Below are positions 32,864 to 44,604 of a stretch of 64,000 nucleotides of DNA, piece by piece. Position numbers and translations under genes: made by a program. Origin of the DNA: Clavelina lepadiformis (taxonomy: Eukaryota; Chordata; Ascidiacea; Aplousobranchia; Clavelinidae); assembly GCF_947623445.1 (NCBI RefSeq), contig NC_135243.1, positions 19,352,479-19,416,478 of the forward strand, read 5' to 3'. Positions within the stretch are counted from its first letter, which is position 1, and each line of letters opens with the position of its first letter. Under the pieces are notes generated by a model that ran no database searches, was not told the DNA's origin, and was given only the letters and a program-made list of their open reading frames with translations.

Positions 32864-33210
32864 GCTACGAAAGTCGTGTCTTTGGTCCATTCAATAAAAT
32901 GCGAAAACTTCACCATTCTTAAACGTTGAAAATTTTACCATTTTGAAGTATTTTCTAGCAACTTGGGAATTCTTGTTTCAACAGTCTATTTGTGTGAGTT
33001 TATCACGACGTATTCCTCCCTGTAAAATAACAACAACCCTTAGTCCTTCCAAAACTTGTTTTTTAGGAAATCGAAAATTTCTCTTTTGGGGACTAATCAT
33101 GAAAATATTTTTTCCAGCTAATTTCAAATTAATGCATTGACAGGTAAGCGAATTCGGGCAGGCTGCGAGGCCGGCGTTAATTCTAACACTGAACCAACAT
33201 TGCATGCACT

Positions 33211-33282
33211 TTCCCAGACCGGGAATCGAACCCGGGCCGCCTGGGTGAGAGCCAGGAATCCTGACCACTAGACCATCTGGGA
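33211..33282 (-). tRNA. tRNA-Glu-CTC: tRNA-Glu(CTC) copy 80, common form
   Basis: Common sequence. Spacer B with aatttcaaatt, relic GT. Confidence 0.95.
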
Positions 33283-33629
33283 ACTACGAAAGTCGTGTCT
33301 TTGGTCCAGTGAATAAAATGCGAAAACTTCACCATTCTTAAACGTTGAAAATTTTACCATTTTGAAGTATTTTCTAGCAACTTGGGAATTCTTGTTTCAA
33401 CAGTCTATTTGTGTGAGTTTATCACGACGTATTCCTCCCTGTAAAATAACAACAACCCTTAGTCCTTCCAAAACTTGTTTTTTAGGAAATCGAAAATTTC
33501 TCTTTTGGGGACTAATCATGAAAATATTTTTTCCAGCTAATTCAAAAGTAATGCATTGACAGGTAAGCGATTTCGAGCTGGCTGCGAGGCCGGCGTTAAT
33601 TCTACCACTGAAGCAACATTGCATGCACT

Positions 33630-33701
33630 TTCCCATACCGGGAATCGGACCCGGGCCGCCTGGGTGAGAGCCAGGAATCCTGACCACTAGACCATCTGGG
33701 A
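33630..33701 (-). tRNA. tRNA-Glu-CTC: tRNA-Glu(CTC) copy 81, U55C family
   Basis: U55C, C67A. Spacer B, relic C10. Confidence 0.65.
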
Positions 33702-34048
33702 GCTACGAAAGTCGTGTCTTTGGTCCAGTGAATAATATGCGAAAACTTCACCATTCTTAAACGTTGAAAATTTTACCATTTTGAAGTATTTTCTAGCAAC
33801 TTGGGAATTCTTGTTTCAACAGTCTATTTGTGTGAGTTTATCACGACGTATTCCTCCCTGTAAAATAACAACAACCCTTAGTCCTACCAAAACTTGTTTT
33901 TTAGGAAATCGAAAATTTCTCTTTTGGGGACTAATCATGAAAATATTTTTTCCAGCTAATTCAAAAGTAATGCATTGACAGGTAAGCGATTTCGAGCTGG
34001 CTGCGAGGCCGGCGTTAATTCTACCACTGAAGCAACATTGCATGCACT

Positions 34049-34121
34049 TTCCCATACCATGGAATCGGACCCGGGCCGCCTGGGTGAGAGCCAGGAATCC
34101 TGACCACGAGACCATCTGGGA
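34049..34121 (-). tRNA. tRNA-Glu-CTC: tRNA-Glu(CTC) copy 82, 73 nt
   Basis: U55C, C67A, A14C and the accatgga insertion also seen in 61 and 102, here on a different body. Spacer B, relic C10. Confidence 0.5.
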
Positions 34122-34468
34122 GCTACGAAAGTCGTGTCTTTGGTCCATTCAATAAAATGCGAAAACTTCACCATTCTTAAACGTTGAAAATTTTACCATT
34201 TTGAAGTATTTTCTAGCAACTTGGGAATTCTTGTTTCAACAGTCTATTTGTGTGAGTTTATCACGACGTATTCCTCCCTGTAAAATAACAACAACCCTTA
34301 GTCCTTCCAAAACTTGTTTTTTAGGAAATCGAAAATTTCTCTTTTGGGGACTAATCATGAAAATATTTTTTCCAGCTAATTTAAAATTAATGCATTGACA
34401 GGTAAGCGAATTCGGGCAGGCTGCGAGGCCGGCGTTAATTCTAACACTGAACCAACATTGCATGCACT

Positions 34469-34540
34469 TTCCCAGACCGGGAATCGAACCCGGGCCGCCT
34501 GGGTGAGAGCCAGGAATCCTGACCACTAGACCATCTGGGA
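34469..34540 (-). tRNA. tRNA-Glu-CTC: tRNA-Glu(CTC) copy 83, common form
   Basis: Common sequence. Spacer B, relic GT. Confidence 0.95.
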
Positions 34541-34887
34541 ACTACGAAAGTCGTGTCTTTGGTCCATTCAATAATATGCGAAAACTTCACCATTCTTAAA
34601 CGTTGAAAATTTTACCATTTTGAAGTATTTTCTAGCAACTTGGGAATTCTTGTTTCAACAGTCTATTTGTGTGAGTTTATCACGACGTATTCCTCCCTGT
34701 AAAATAACAACAACCCTTAGTCCTTCCAAAACTTGTTTTTTAGGAAATCGAAAATTTCTCTTTTGGGGACTAATCATGAAAATATTTTTTCCAGCTAATT
34801 CAAAAGTAATGCATTGACAGGTAAGCGATTTCGAGCTGGCTGCGAGGCCGGCGTTAATTCTACCACTGAAGCAACATTGCATGCACT

Positions 34888-34959
34888 TTCCCATACCGGG
34901 AATCGGACCCGGGCCGCCTGGGTGAGAGCCAGGAATCCTGACCACTAGACCATCTGGGA
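34888..34959 (-). tRNA. tRNA-Glu-CTC: tRNA-Glu(CTC) copy 84, U55C family
   Basis: U55C, C67A. Spacer B, relic C10. Copies 79-85 alternate between this form and the common form. Confidence 0.65.
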
Positions 34960-35306
34960 GCTACGAAAGTCGTGTCTTTGGTCCATTCAATAAAATGCGA
35001 AAACTTCACCATTCTTAAACGTTGAAAATTTTACCATTTTGAAGTATTTTCTAGCAACTTGGGAATTCTTGTTTCAACAGTCTATTTGTGTGAGTTTATC
35101 ACGACGTATTCCTCCCTGTAAAATAACAACAACCCTTAGTCCTTCCAAAACTTGTTTTTTAGGAAATCGAAAATTTCTCTTTTGGGGACTAATCATGAAA
35201 ATATTTTTTCCAGCTAATTTAAAATTAATGCATTGACAGGTAAGCGAATTCGGGCAGGCTGCGAGGCCGGCGTTAATTCTAACACTGAACCAACATTGCA
35301 TGCACT

Positions 35307-35378
35307 TTCCCAGACCGGGAATCGAACCCGGGCCGCCTGGGTGAGAGCCAGGAATCCTGACCACTAGACCATCTGGGA
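35307..35378 (-). tRNA. tRNA-Glu-CTC: tRNA-Glu(CTC) copy 85, common form
   Basis: Common sequence. Spacer B, relic GT. Confidence 0.95.
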
Positions 35379-35725
35379 ACTACGAAAGTCGTGTCTTTGG
35401 TCCAGTGAATAATATGCGAAAACTTCACCATTCTTAAACGTTGAAAATTTTACCATTTTGAAGTATTTTCTAGCAACTTGGGAATTCTTGTTTCAACAGT
35501 CTATTTGTGTGAGTTTATCACGACGTATTCCTCCCTGTAAAATAACAACAACCCTTAGTCCTTCCAAAACTTGTTTTTTAGGAAATCGAAAATTTCTCTT
35601 TTGGGGACTAATAATGAAAATATTTTTTCCAGCTAATTTAAAATTAATGCATTGACAGGTAAGCGAATTCGGGCAGGCTGCGAGGCCGGCGTTAATTCTA
35701 ACACTGAACCAACATTGCATGCACT

Positions 35726-35797
35726 TTCCCAGACCGGGAATCGAACCCGGGCCGCCTGGGTGAGAGCCAGGAATCCTGACCACTAGACCATCTGGGA
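35726..35797 (-). tRNA. tRNA-Glu-CTC: tRNA-Glu(CTC) copy 86, common form
   Basis: Common sequence. Spacer B (actaataatg), relic GT. Confidence 0.95.
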
Positions 35798-36144
35798 ACT
35801 ACGAAAGTCGTGTCTTTGGTCCATTCAATAATATGCGAAAACTTCACCATTCTTAAACGTTGAAAATTTTACCATTTTGAAGTATTTTCTAGCAACTTGG
35901 GAATTCTTGTTTCAACAGTCTATTTGTGTGAGTTTATCACGACGTATTCCTCCCTGTAAAATAACAACAACCCTTAGTCCTTCCAAAACTTGTTTTTTAG
36001 GAAATCGAAAATTTCTCTTTTGGGGACTAATCATGAAAATATTTTTTCCAGCTAATTCAAAAGTAATGCATTGACAGGTAAGCGATTTCGAGCTGGCTGC
36101 GAGGCCGGCGTTAATTCTACCACTGAACCAACATTGCATGCACT

Positions 36145-36216
36145 TTCCCATACCGGGAATCGGACCCGGGCCGCCTGGGTGAGAGCCAGGAATCCTGACC
36201 ACTAGACCATCTGGGA
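36145..36216 (-). tRNA. tRNA-Glu-CTC: tRNA-Glu(CTC) copy 87, U55C family
   Basis: U55C, C67A. Spacer B, relic GG. Confidence 0.65.
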
Positions 36217-36564
36217 GCTACGAAAGTCGTGTCTTTGGTCCATTCAATAAAATGCGAAAACTTCACCATTCTTAAACGTTGAAAATTTTACCATTTTGAA
36301 GTATTTTCTAGCAACTTGGGAATTCTTGTTTCAAGAGTCTATTTGTGTGAGTTTATCACGACTTATTCCTCCCTGTAAAATAACAACAACCCTTAGTCCT
36401 TCCAAAACTTGTTTATTAGGAAATCGAAAATTTCTCTTTTTTAGGACTAACAATGAAAATATTTTTTCCAGCTAATTCAAAATTAATGCATTGACAGGTA
36501 AGCGAATTCGGGCTGGCTGCGAAGCCGGCGTTAATTCTAACACTGAACCAAAATTGCATGCACT

Positions 36565-36636
36565 TTCCCAGACCGGGAATCGAACCCGGGCCGCCTGGGT
36601 GAGAGCCAGGAATCCTGACCACTAGACCATCTGGGA
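36565..36636 (-). tRNA. tRNA-Glu-CTC: tRNA-Glu(CTC) copy 88, common form with early TTTT
   Basis: Common sequence. A private change in the relic (ccaaaattgc on plus) makes TTTT on the minus strand about 12 bp past the Glu 3' end, a possible early terminator. Spacer A, relic GT. Confidence 0.95.
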
Positions 36637-36983
36637 ACTACGAAAGTCGTGTCTTTGGTCCAGTGAATAATATGCGAAAACTTCACCATTCTTAAACGTT
36701 GAAAATTTTACCATTTTGAAGCATTTTCTAGCAATTTGGGAATTCTTGTTTCAAAAGTCTATTTGTGTGAGTTTATCACGACGTATTCCTCCCTGTAAAA
36801 TAACAACAACCCTTAGTCCTTCCAAAACTTGTTTTTTAGGAAATCGAAAATTTCTCTTTTGGGGACTAATAATGAAAATATTTTTTCCAGCTAATTTAAA
36901 ATTAATGCATTGACAGGTAAGCGAATTCGGGCAGGCTGCGAGGCCGGCGTTAATTCTAACACTGAACCAACATTGCATGCACT

Positions 36984-37055
36984 TTCCCAGACTGGGAATC
37001 GAACGCGGGACGCCTGGGTGAGAGCCAGGAATCCTGACCACTAGACCATCTGGGA
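36984..37055 (-). pseudogene. tRNA-Glu(CTC)-like copy 89, degenerate
   Basis: G46U, G52C, G64A, as in copy 71. Spacer B, relic GT. Confidence 0.6.
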
Positions 37056-37402
37056 ACTACGAAAGTCGTATCTTTGGTCCAGTGAATAATATGCGAAAAC
37101 TTCACCATTCTTAAACGTTGAAAATTTTACCATTTTGAAGTATTTTCTAGCAACTTGGGAATTCTTGTTTCAACAGTCTATTTGTGTGAGTTTATCACGA
37201 CGTATTCCTCACTGTAAAATAACAACAACCCTTAGTCCTTCCAAAACTTGTTTTTTAAGAAATCGAAAATTTCTCTTTTGGGGACTAATCATGAAAATAT
37301 TTTTTCCAGCTAATTTAAAATTAATGCATTGACAGGTAAGCGAATTCGGGCAGGCTGCGAGGCCGGCGTTAATTCTAACACTGAACCAACATTGCATGCA
37401 CT

Positions 37403-37474
37403 TTCCCAGGCCGGGAATCGAACCCGGGCCGCCTGGGTGAGAGCCAGGATTCCTGACCACTAGACAATCTGGGA
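37403..37474 (-). tRNA. tRNA-Glu-CTC: tRNA-Glu(CTC) copy 90
   Basis: G9U, T25A, U66C. Spacer B with cctcactg and ttttttaag, relic GT. Confidence 0.6.
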
Positions 37475-37821
37475 GCTACGAAAGTCGTATCTTTGGTCCA
37501 GTGAATAAAATGCGAAAACTTCACCATTCTTAAACGTTGAAAATTTTACCATTTTGAAGCATTTTCTAGCAACTTGGGAATTCTTGTTTCAAAAGTCTAT
37601 TTGTGTGAGTTTATCACGACGTATTCCTCCCTGTAAAATAACAACAACCCTTAGTCCTTCCAAAACTTGTTTTTTAGGAAATAGAAAATTTCTCTTTTGG
37701 GGACTAATAATGAAAATATTTTTTCCAGCTAATTCAAAATTAATGCATTGACAGGTAAGCGAATTCGGGCTGGCTTCGAGGCCGGCGTTAATTCTACCAC
37801 TGAACCAACATTGCATGCACT

Positions 37822-37893
37822 TTCCCAGACCGGGAATCGAACCCGGGCCGCCTGGGTGAGAGCCAGGAATCCTGACCACTAGACCATCTGGGA
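37822..37893 (-). tRNA. tRNA-Glu-CTC: tRNA-Glu(CTC) copy 91, common form
   Basis: Common sequence with relic GG carrying ggcttcgagg. Spacer B. Confidence 0.95.
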
Positions 37894-38240
37894 ACTACGA
37901 AAGTCGTATCTTTGGTCCAGTCAATAATATGCGGAAACTTCACCATTCTTAAACGTTGAAAATTTTACCATTTTGAAGTATTTTCTAGCAACTTGGGAAT
38001 TCTTGTTTCAACAGTCTATTTGTGTGAGTTTATCACGACGTATTCCTCCCTGTAAAATAACAACAACCCTTAGTCCTTCCAAAACTTGTTTTCTAGGAAA
38101 TCGAAAATTTCTCTTCTGGGGACTAATCATGAAAATATTTTTTCCAGCTAATTCAAAATTAATGCATTGACAGGTAAGCGATTTCGAGCTGGCTGCGAAG
38201 CCGGCGTTAATTCTAACACTGAACCAACATTGCATGCACT

Positions 38241-38312
38241 TTCCCAGACCGGGAATCGAACCCGGGCCGCCTGGGTGAGAGCCAGGAATCCTTACCACTA
38301 GACCATCTGGGA
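38241..38312 (-). tRNA. tRNA-Glu-CTC: tRNA-Glu(CTC) copy 92
   Basis: C20a to A, as in copy 52, with the same ttttctagg spacer B. Relic GT. Confidence 0.9.
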
Positions 38313-38660
38313 GCTACGAAAGTCGTGTCTTTGGTCCATTCAATAAAATGCGAAAACTTCACCATTCTTAAACGTTGAAAATTTTACCATTTTGAAGTAT
38401 TTTCTAGCAACTTGGGAATTCTTGTTTCAAGAGTCTATTTGTGTGAGTCTATCACGACATATTCCTCCCTGTAAAATAACAACAACCCTTAGTCCTTCCA
38501 AAACTTGTTTTTTAGGAAATCGAAAATTTCTCTTTTTTAGGACTAACAATGAAAATATTTTTTCTAGCTAATTCAAAATTAATGCATTGATAGGTAAGCG
38601 AATTCGGGCTGGCTGCGAAGCCGGCGTTAATTCTAACACTGAACCAACATTGCATGCACT

Positions 38661-38732
38661 TTCCCAGACCGGGAATCGAACCCGGGCCGCCTGGGTGAGA
38701 GCCAGGAATCCTGACCACTAGACCATCTGGGA
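38661..38732 (-). tRNA. tRNA-Glu-CTC: tRNA-Glu(CTC) copy 93, common form
   Basis: Common sequence. Spacer A, relic GT. Confidence 0.95.
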
Positions 38733-39079
38733 ACTACGAAAGTCGTATCTTTGGTCCAGTGAATAAAATGCGAAAACTTCACCATTCTTAAACGTTGAAA
38801 ATTTTACTATTTTGAAGCATTTTCAAGCAACTTGGGAATTCTTGTTTCAAAAGTCTATTTGTGTGAGTTTATCACAACGTATTCCTCCCTGTAAAATAAC
38901 AACAACCCTTAGTCCTTCCAAAACTTGTTTTTTAGGAAATCGAAAATTTCTCTTTTGGGGACTAATCATGAAAATATTTTTTTCAGCTAATTTAAAATTA
39001 ATGCATTGACAGGTAAGCGAATTCGGGCTGGCTGCGAGGCCGGCGTTAATTCTACCACTGAACCAACATTGCATGCACT

Positions 39080-39151
39080 TTCCCAGACCGGGAAGCGAAC
39101 CCGGGCCGCCTGGGTGAGAACCAGTAATCCTGACCACTAGACCATCTGGGA
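39080..39151 (-). tRNA. tRNA-Glu-CTC: tRNA-Glu(CTC) copy 94, A58C family
   Basis: C27A, C32U, A58C, with the tttttttcagc spacer B of copies 18, 21, 23, 26 and 36. Relic GG. Confidence 0.7.
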
Positions 39152-39499
39152 ACTACGAAAGCCGTATCTTTGGTCCAGTCAATAATGTGCGAAAACTTCA
39201 CCAATCTTAAACGTTGAAAATTTTACCATTTTGAAGTATTTTCTAGCAACTTGGGAAGTCTTGTTTCAAGAGTTTATTTGTGTGAGTTTATCACGACATA
39301 TTCCTCCCTGTAAAATAACAACAACCCTTAGTCCTTCCAAAACTTGTTTATTAGGAAATCGAAAATTTCTCTTTTTTAGGACTAACAATGAAAATATTTT
39401 TTCCAGCTAATTCAAAAGTAATGCATTGACAGGTAAGCGATTTCGAGCTGGCTGCGAAGCCGGCGTTAATTCTAACACTGAACCAACATTGCATGCACT

Positions 39500-39571
39500 T
39501 TCCCAGACCGGGAATCGAACCCGGGCCGCCTGGGTGAGAGCCAGGAATCCTGACCACTAGACCATCTGGGA
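39500..39571 (-). tRNA. tRNA-Glu-CTC: tRNA-Glu(CTC) copy 95, common form
   Basis: Common sequence; partner of copy 54. Spacer A, relic GT. Confidence 0.95.
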
Positions 39572-39919
39572 GCTACGAAAGTCGTGTCTTTGGTCCATTC
39601 AATAAAATGCGAAAACTTCACCATTCTTAAACGTTGAAAATTTTACCATTTTGAAGTATTTTCTAGCAACTTGGGAATTCTTGTTTCAACAGTCTATTTG
39701 TGTGAGTCTATCACGACATATTCCTCCCTGTAAAATAACAACAACCCTTAGTCCTTCCAAAACTTGTTTTTTAGGAAATCGAAAATTTCTCTTTTTTAGG
39801 ACTAACAATGAAAATATTTTTTCTAGCTAATTCAAAATTAATGCATTGATAGGTAAGCGAATTCGGGCTGGCTGCGAAGCCGGCGTTAATTCTAACACTG
39901 AACCAACATTGCATGCACT

Positions 39920-39991
39920 TTCCCAGACCGGGAATCGAACCCGGGCCGCCTGGGTGAGAGCCAGGAATCCTGACCACTAGACCATCTGGGA
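39920..39991 (-). tRNA. tRNA-Glu-CTC: tRNA-Glu(CTC) copy 96, common form
   Basis: Common sequence; partner of copy 55. Spacer A, relic GT. Confidence 0.95.
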
Positions 39992-40338
39992 ACTACGAAA
40001 GTCGTATCTTTGGTCCAGTGAATAAAATGCGAAAACTTCACCATTCTTAAACGTTGAAAATTTTACTATTTTGAAGCATTTTCAAGCAACTTGGGAATTC
40101 TTGTTTCAAAAGTCTATTTGTGTGAGTTTATCACGACGTATTCCTCCCTGTAAAATAACAACAACCCTTAGTCCTTCCAAAACTTGTTTTTTAGGAAATC
40201 GAAAATTTCTCTTTTGGGGACTAATCATGAAAATATTTTTTCCAGCTAATTTAAAATTAATGCATTGACAGGTAAGCGAATTCGGGCAGGCTGCGAGGCC
40301 GGCGTTAATTCTAACACTGAACCAACATTGCATGCACT

Positions 40339-40410
40339 TTCCCAGAATGGGAATCGAACACGGGACGCCTGGGTGAGAGCCAGGAATCCAGACCACTAGA
40401 CCATCTGGGA
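40339..40410 (-). pseudogene. tRNA-Glu(CTC)-like copy 97, T stem collapsed
   Basis: A21U, G46U, G52U, G64A, G65U; partner of copy 56. Spacer B, relic GT. Confidence 0.6.
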
Positions 40411-40757
40411 ACTACGAAAGTCGTATCTTTGGTCCAGTGAATAAAATGCGAAAACTTCACCATTCTTAAACGTTGAAAATTTTACTATTTTGAAGCATTT
40501 TCAAGCAACTTGGGAATTCTTGTTTCAAAAGTCTATTTGTGTGAGTTTATCACAACGTATTCCTCCCTGTAAAATAACAACAACCCTTAGTCCTTCCAAA
40601 ACTTGTTTTTTAGGAAATCGAAAATTTCTCTTTTGGGGACTAATCATGAAAATATTTTTTCCAGCTAATTCAAAAGTAATGCATTGACAGGTAAGCGATT
40701 TCGAGCTGGCTGCGAGGCCGGCGTTAATTCTACCACTGAAGCAACATTGCATGCACT

Positions 40758-40829
40758 TTCCCAGACCGGGAATCGGACCCGGGCCGCCTGGGTGAGAGCC
40801 AGGAATCCTGACCACTAGACCATCTGGGA
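40758..40829 (-). tRNA. tRNA-Glu-CTC: tRNA-Glu(CTC) copy 98, U55C family
   Basis: U55C; partner of copy 57. Spacer B, relic C10. Confidence 0.75.
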
Positions 40830-41177
40830 GCTACGAAAGTCGTGTCTTTGGTCCATTCAATAAAATGCGAAAACTTCACCATTCTTAAACGTTGAAAATT
40901 TTACCATTTTGAAGTATTTTCTAGCAACTTGGGAATTCTTGTTTCAAGAGTCTATTTGTGTGAGTCTATCACGACATATTCCTCCCTGTAAAATAACAAC
41001 AACCCTTAGTCCTTCCAAAACTTGTTTTTTAGGAAATCGAAAATTTCTCTTTTTTAGGACTAACAATGAAAATATTTTTTCCAGCTAATTCAAAATTAAT
41101 GCATTGATAGGTAAGCGAATTCGGGCTGGCTGCGAAGCCGGCGTTAATTCTAACACTGAACCAACATTGCATGCACT

Positions 41178-41249
41178 TTCCCAGACCGGGAATCGAACCC
41201 GGGCCGCCTGGGTGAGAGCCAGTAATCCTGACCACTAGACCATCTGGGA
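41178..41249 (-). tRNA. tRNA-Glu-CTC: tRNA-Glu(CTC) copy 99
   Basis: C27A; partner of copy 58. Spacer A, relic GT. Confidence 0.85.
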
Positions 41250-41596
41250 ACTACGAAAGTCGTGTCTTTGGTCCAGTGAATAATATGCGAAAACTTCACC
41301 ATTCTTAAACGTTGAAAATTTTACCATTTTGAAGCATTTTCTAGCAATTTGGGAATTCTTGTTTCAAGAGTCTATTTTTGTGAGTTTATTACGACGTATT
41401 CCTCACTGTAAAATAACAACAACCCTTAGTCCTTCCAAAACTTGTTTTTTAGGAAAACGAAAATTTCTCTTTTGGGGACTAATAATGAAAATATTTTTTC
41501 CAGCTAATTTAAAATTAATGCATTGACATGTAAGCGAATTCGGGCTGGCTGCGAGGCCGGCGTTAATTCTACCACTGAACCAACATTGCATGCACT

Positions 41597-41668
41597 TTCC
41601 CAGACCGGGAAGCGAACCCGGGCCGCCTGGGTGAGAACCAGTAATCCTGACCACTAGACCATCTGGGA
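41597..41668 (-). tRNA. tRNA-Glu-CTC: tRNA-Glu(CTC) copy 100, A58C family
   Basis: C27A, C32U, A58C; partner of copy 59. Spacer B, relic GG. Confidence 0.7.
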
Positions 41669-42015
41669 ACTACGAAAGTCGTATCTTTGGTCCAGTCAAT
41701 AATGTGCGAAAACTTCACCAATCTTAAACGTTGAAAATTTTACCATTTTGAAGTATTTTCTAGCAACTTGGGAATTCTTGTTTCAACAGTCTATTTGTGT
41801 GAGTTTATCACGACGTATTCCTCCCTGTAAAATAACAACAACCCTTAGTCCTTCCAAAACTTGTTTTTTAGGAAATCGAAAATTTCTCTTTTGGGGACTA
41901 ATCATGAAAATATTTTTTCCAGCTAATTCAAAATTAATGCATTGACAGGTAAGCGATTTCGAGCTGGCTGCGAGGCCGGCGTTAATTCTACCACTGAAGC
42001 AACATTGCATGCACT

Positions 42016-42087
42016 TTCCCAGACCGGGAATCGGACCCGGGCCGCCTGGGTGAGAGCCAGGAATCCTGACCACTAGACCATCTGGGA
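42016..42087 (-). tRNA. tRNA-Glu-CTC: tRNA-Glu(CTC) copy 101, U55C family
   Basis: U55C; partner of copy 60. Spacer B, relic C10. Confidence 0.75.
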
Positions 42088-42435
42088 GCTACGAAAGTCG
42101 TGTCTTTGGTCCATTCAATAAAATGCGAAAACTTCACCATTCTTAAACGTTGAAAATTTTACCATTTTGAAGTATTTTCTAGCAACTTGGGAATTCTTGT
42201 TTCAAGAGTCTATTTGTGTGAGTTTATCACGACATATTCCTCCCTGTAAAATAACAACAACCCTTAGTCCTTCCAAAACTTGTTTATTAGGAAATCGAAA
42301 ATTTCTCTTTTTTAGGACTAACAATGAAAATATTTTTTCCAGCTAATTCAAAATTAATGCATTGATAGGTAAGCGAATTCGGGCAGGCTGCGAAGCCGGC
42401 GTTAATTCTAACACTGAACCAACATTGCATGCACT

Positions 42436-42508
42436 TTCCCAGACCATGGAATCGAACCCGGGCCGCCTGGGTGAGAGCCAGGAATCCTGACCACTAGACC
42501 ATCTGGGA
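42436..42508 (-). tRNA. tRNA-Glu-CTC: tRNA-Glu(CTC) copy 102, 73 nt
   Basis: Same T-stem insertion as its partner, copy 61. Spacer A, relic GT. Confidence 0.6.
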
Positions 42509-42855
42509 ACTACGAAAGTCGTGTCTTTGGTCCAGTGAATAAAATGCGAAAACTTCACCATTCTTAAACGTTGAAAATTTTACTATTTTGAAGCATTTTC
42601 AAGCAACTTGGGCATTCTTGTTTCAAAAGTCTATTTGTGTGAGTTTATCAAAACGTATTCCTCCCTGTAAAATAACAACAACCCTTAGTCCTTCCAAAAC
42701 TTGTTTTTTAGGAAATCGAAAATTTCTCTTTTGGGGACTAATCATGAAAATATTTTTTCCAGCTAATTTAAAATTAATGCATTGACAGGTAAGCGAATTC
42801 GGGCTGGCTACGAGGCCGGCGTTAATTCTACCACTGAACCAACATTGCATGCACT

Positions 42856-42927
42856 TTCCCAGACCGGGAAGCGAACCCGGGCCGCCTGGGTGAGAACCAG
42901 TAATCCTGACCACTAGACCATCTGGGA
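42856..42927 (-). tRNA. tRNA-Glu-CTC: tRNA-Glu(CTC) copy 103, A58C family
   Basis: C27A, C32U, A58C; partner of copy 62. Spacer B, relic GG. Confidence 0.7.
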
Positions 42928-43274
42928 ACTACGAAAGTCGTATCTTTGGTCCAGTCAATAATGTGCGAAAACTTCACCAATCTTAAACGTTGAAAATTTT
43001 ACCATTTTGAAGTATTTTCTAGCAACTTGGGAATTCTTGTTTCAACAGTCTATTTGTGTGAGTTTATCACGACGTATTCCTCCCTGTAAAATAACAACAA
43101 CCCTTAGTCCTTCCAAAACTTGTTTTTTAGGAAATCGAAAATTTCTCTTTTGGGGACTAATCATGAAAATATATTTTCCAGCTAATTCAAAAGTAATGCA
43201 TTGACAGGTAAGCGATTTCGAGCTGGCTGCGAAGCCGGCGTTAATTCTAACACTGAACCAACATTGCATGCACT

Positions 43275-43346
43275 TTCCCAGACCGGGAATCGGACCCGGG
43301 CCGCCTGGGTGAGAGCCAGGAATCCTGACCACTAGACCATCTGGGA
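43275..43346 (-). tRNA. tRNA-Glu-CTC: tRNA-Glu(CTC) copy 104, U55C family
   Basis: U55C with relic GT, the only U55C copy so joined. Spacer B. Confidence 0.75.
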
Positions 43347-43694
43347 GCTACGAAAGTCGTGTCTTTGGTCCATTCAATAAAATGCGAAAACTTCACCATT
43401 CTTAAACGTTGAAAATTTTACCATTTTGAAGTATTTTCTAGCAACTTGGGAATTCTTGTTTCAAGAGTCTATTTGTGTGAGTTTATCACGACATATTCCT
43501 CCCTGTAAAATAACAACAACCCTTAGTCCTTCCAAAACTTGTTTTTTAGGAAATCGAAAATTTCTCTTTTTTAGGACTAACAATGAAAATATTTTTTCCA
43601 GCTAATTCAAAAGTAATGCATTGACAGGTAAGCGATTTCGAGCTGGCTGCGAAGCCGGCGTTAATTCTAACACTGAACCAACATTGCATGCACT

Positions 43695-43766
43695 TTCCCA
43701 GACCGGGAATCGAACCCGGGCCGCCTGGGTGAGAGCCAGGAATCCTGACCACTAGACCATCTGGGA
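43695..43766 (-). tRNA. tRNA-Glu-CTC: tRNA-Glu(CTC) copy 105, common form
   Basis: Common sequence; partner of copy 64. Spacer A, relic GT. Confidence 0.95.
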
Positions 43767-44113
43767 ACTACGAAAGTCGTGTCTTTGGTCCAGTGAATAA
43801 TATGCGAAAACTTCACCATTCTTAAACGTTGAAAATTTTACCATTTTGAAGCATTTTCTAGCAATTTGGGAATTCTTGTTTCAACAGTCTATTTGTGTGA
43901 GTTTATCACGACGTATTCCTCCCTGTAAAATAACAACAACCCTTAGTCCTTCCAAAACTTGTTTTTTAGGAAATCGAAAATTTCTCTTTTGGGGACTAAT
44001 CAAGAAAATATTTTTTCCAGCTAATTTAAAATTAATGCATTGACAGGTAAGCGAATTCGGGCTGGCTGCGAGGCCCGCGTTAATTCTACCACTGAACCTA
44101 CATTGCATGCACT

Positions 44114-44185
44114 TTCCCAGACCGGGAATCGAACCCGGGCCGCCTGGGTGAGAGCCAGGAATCCTGACCACTAGACCATCTGGGA
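44114..44185 (-). tRNA. tRNA-Glu-CTC: tRNA-Glu(CTC) copy 106, common form
   Basis: Common sequence; partner of copy 65. Spacer B, relic GG with T8A. Confidence 0.95.
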
Positions 44186-44532
44186 GCTACGAAAGTCGTG
44201 CCTTTGGTCCAGTGAATAATATGACAAAACTTCACCATTCTTAAACGTTGAAAATTTTACCATTTTGAAGCATTTTCTAGCAACTTGGGAATTCTTGTTT
44301 CAAGAGTCTATTTGTGTGAGTTTATCACGACGTATTCCTCCCTGTAAAATAACAACAACCCTTAGTCCTTCCAAAACTTGTTTTTTAGGAAATCGAAAAT
44401 TTCTCTTTTGGGGACTAATCATGAAAATATATTTTCCAGCTAATTTAAAATTAATGCATTGACAGGTAAGCGAATTCGGGCAGGCTGCGAGGCCGGCGTT
44501 AATTCTAACACTGAACCAACATTGCATGCACT

Positions 44533-44604
44533 TTCCCAGACTGGGAATCGAACCCGGGCCGCCTGGGTGAGGGCCAGGAATCCTGACCACTAGACCATCT
44601 GGGA
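44533..44604 (-). pseudogene. tRNA-Glu(CTC)-like copy 107, U33 lost
   Basis: U33C, G64A; partner of copy 66. Spacer B, relic GT. Confidence 0.65.

Larger units (their letters stand above)
37140..38320 (-). repeat. 3-unit block, copies 90-92, recurring as copies 147-149
   Basis: The spacer marks cctcactg and ttttttaagaaatc, the tRNA changes G9U and T25A, ggcttcgaggcc in the relic of 91 and 148, and ttttctagg with cttctgggg in the third unit are shared with 61.1-62.2 kb, 57 units away. Copy 52 also carries the ttttctagg mark. Confidence 0.75.

Noticed and set aside
37403-37474. Possible compensatory pair change (G9U with T25A) in copies 90 and 147
   Set aside because: The changed upstream base is position 9, not 10, so the two do not pair; T25A just breaks the 10-25 pair.
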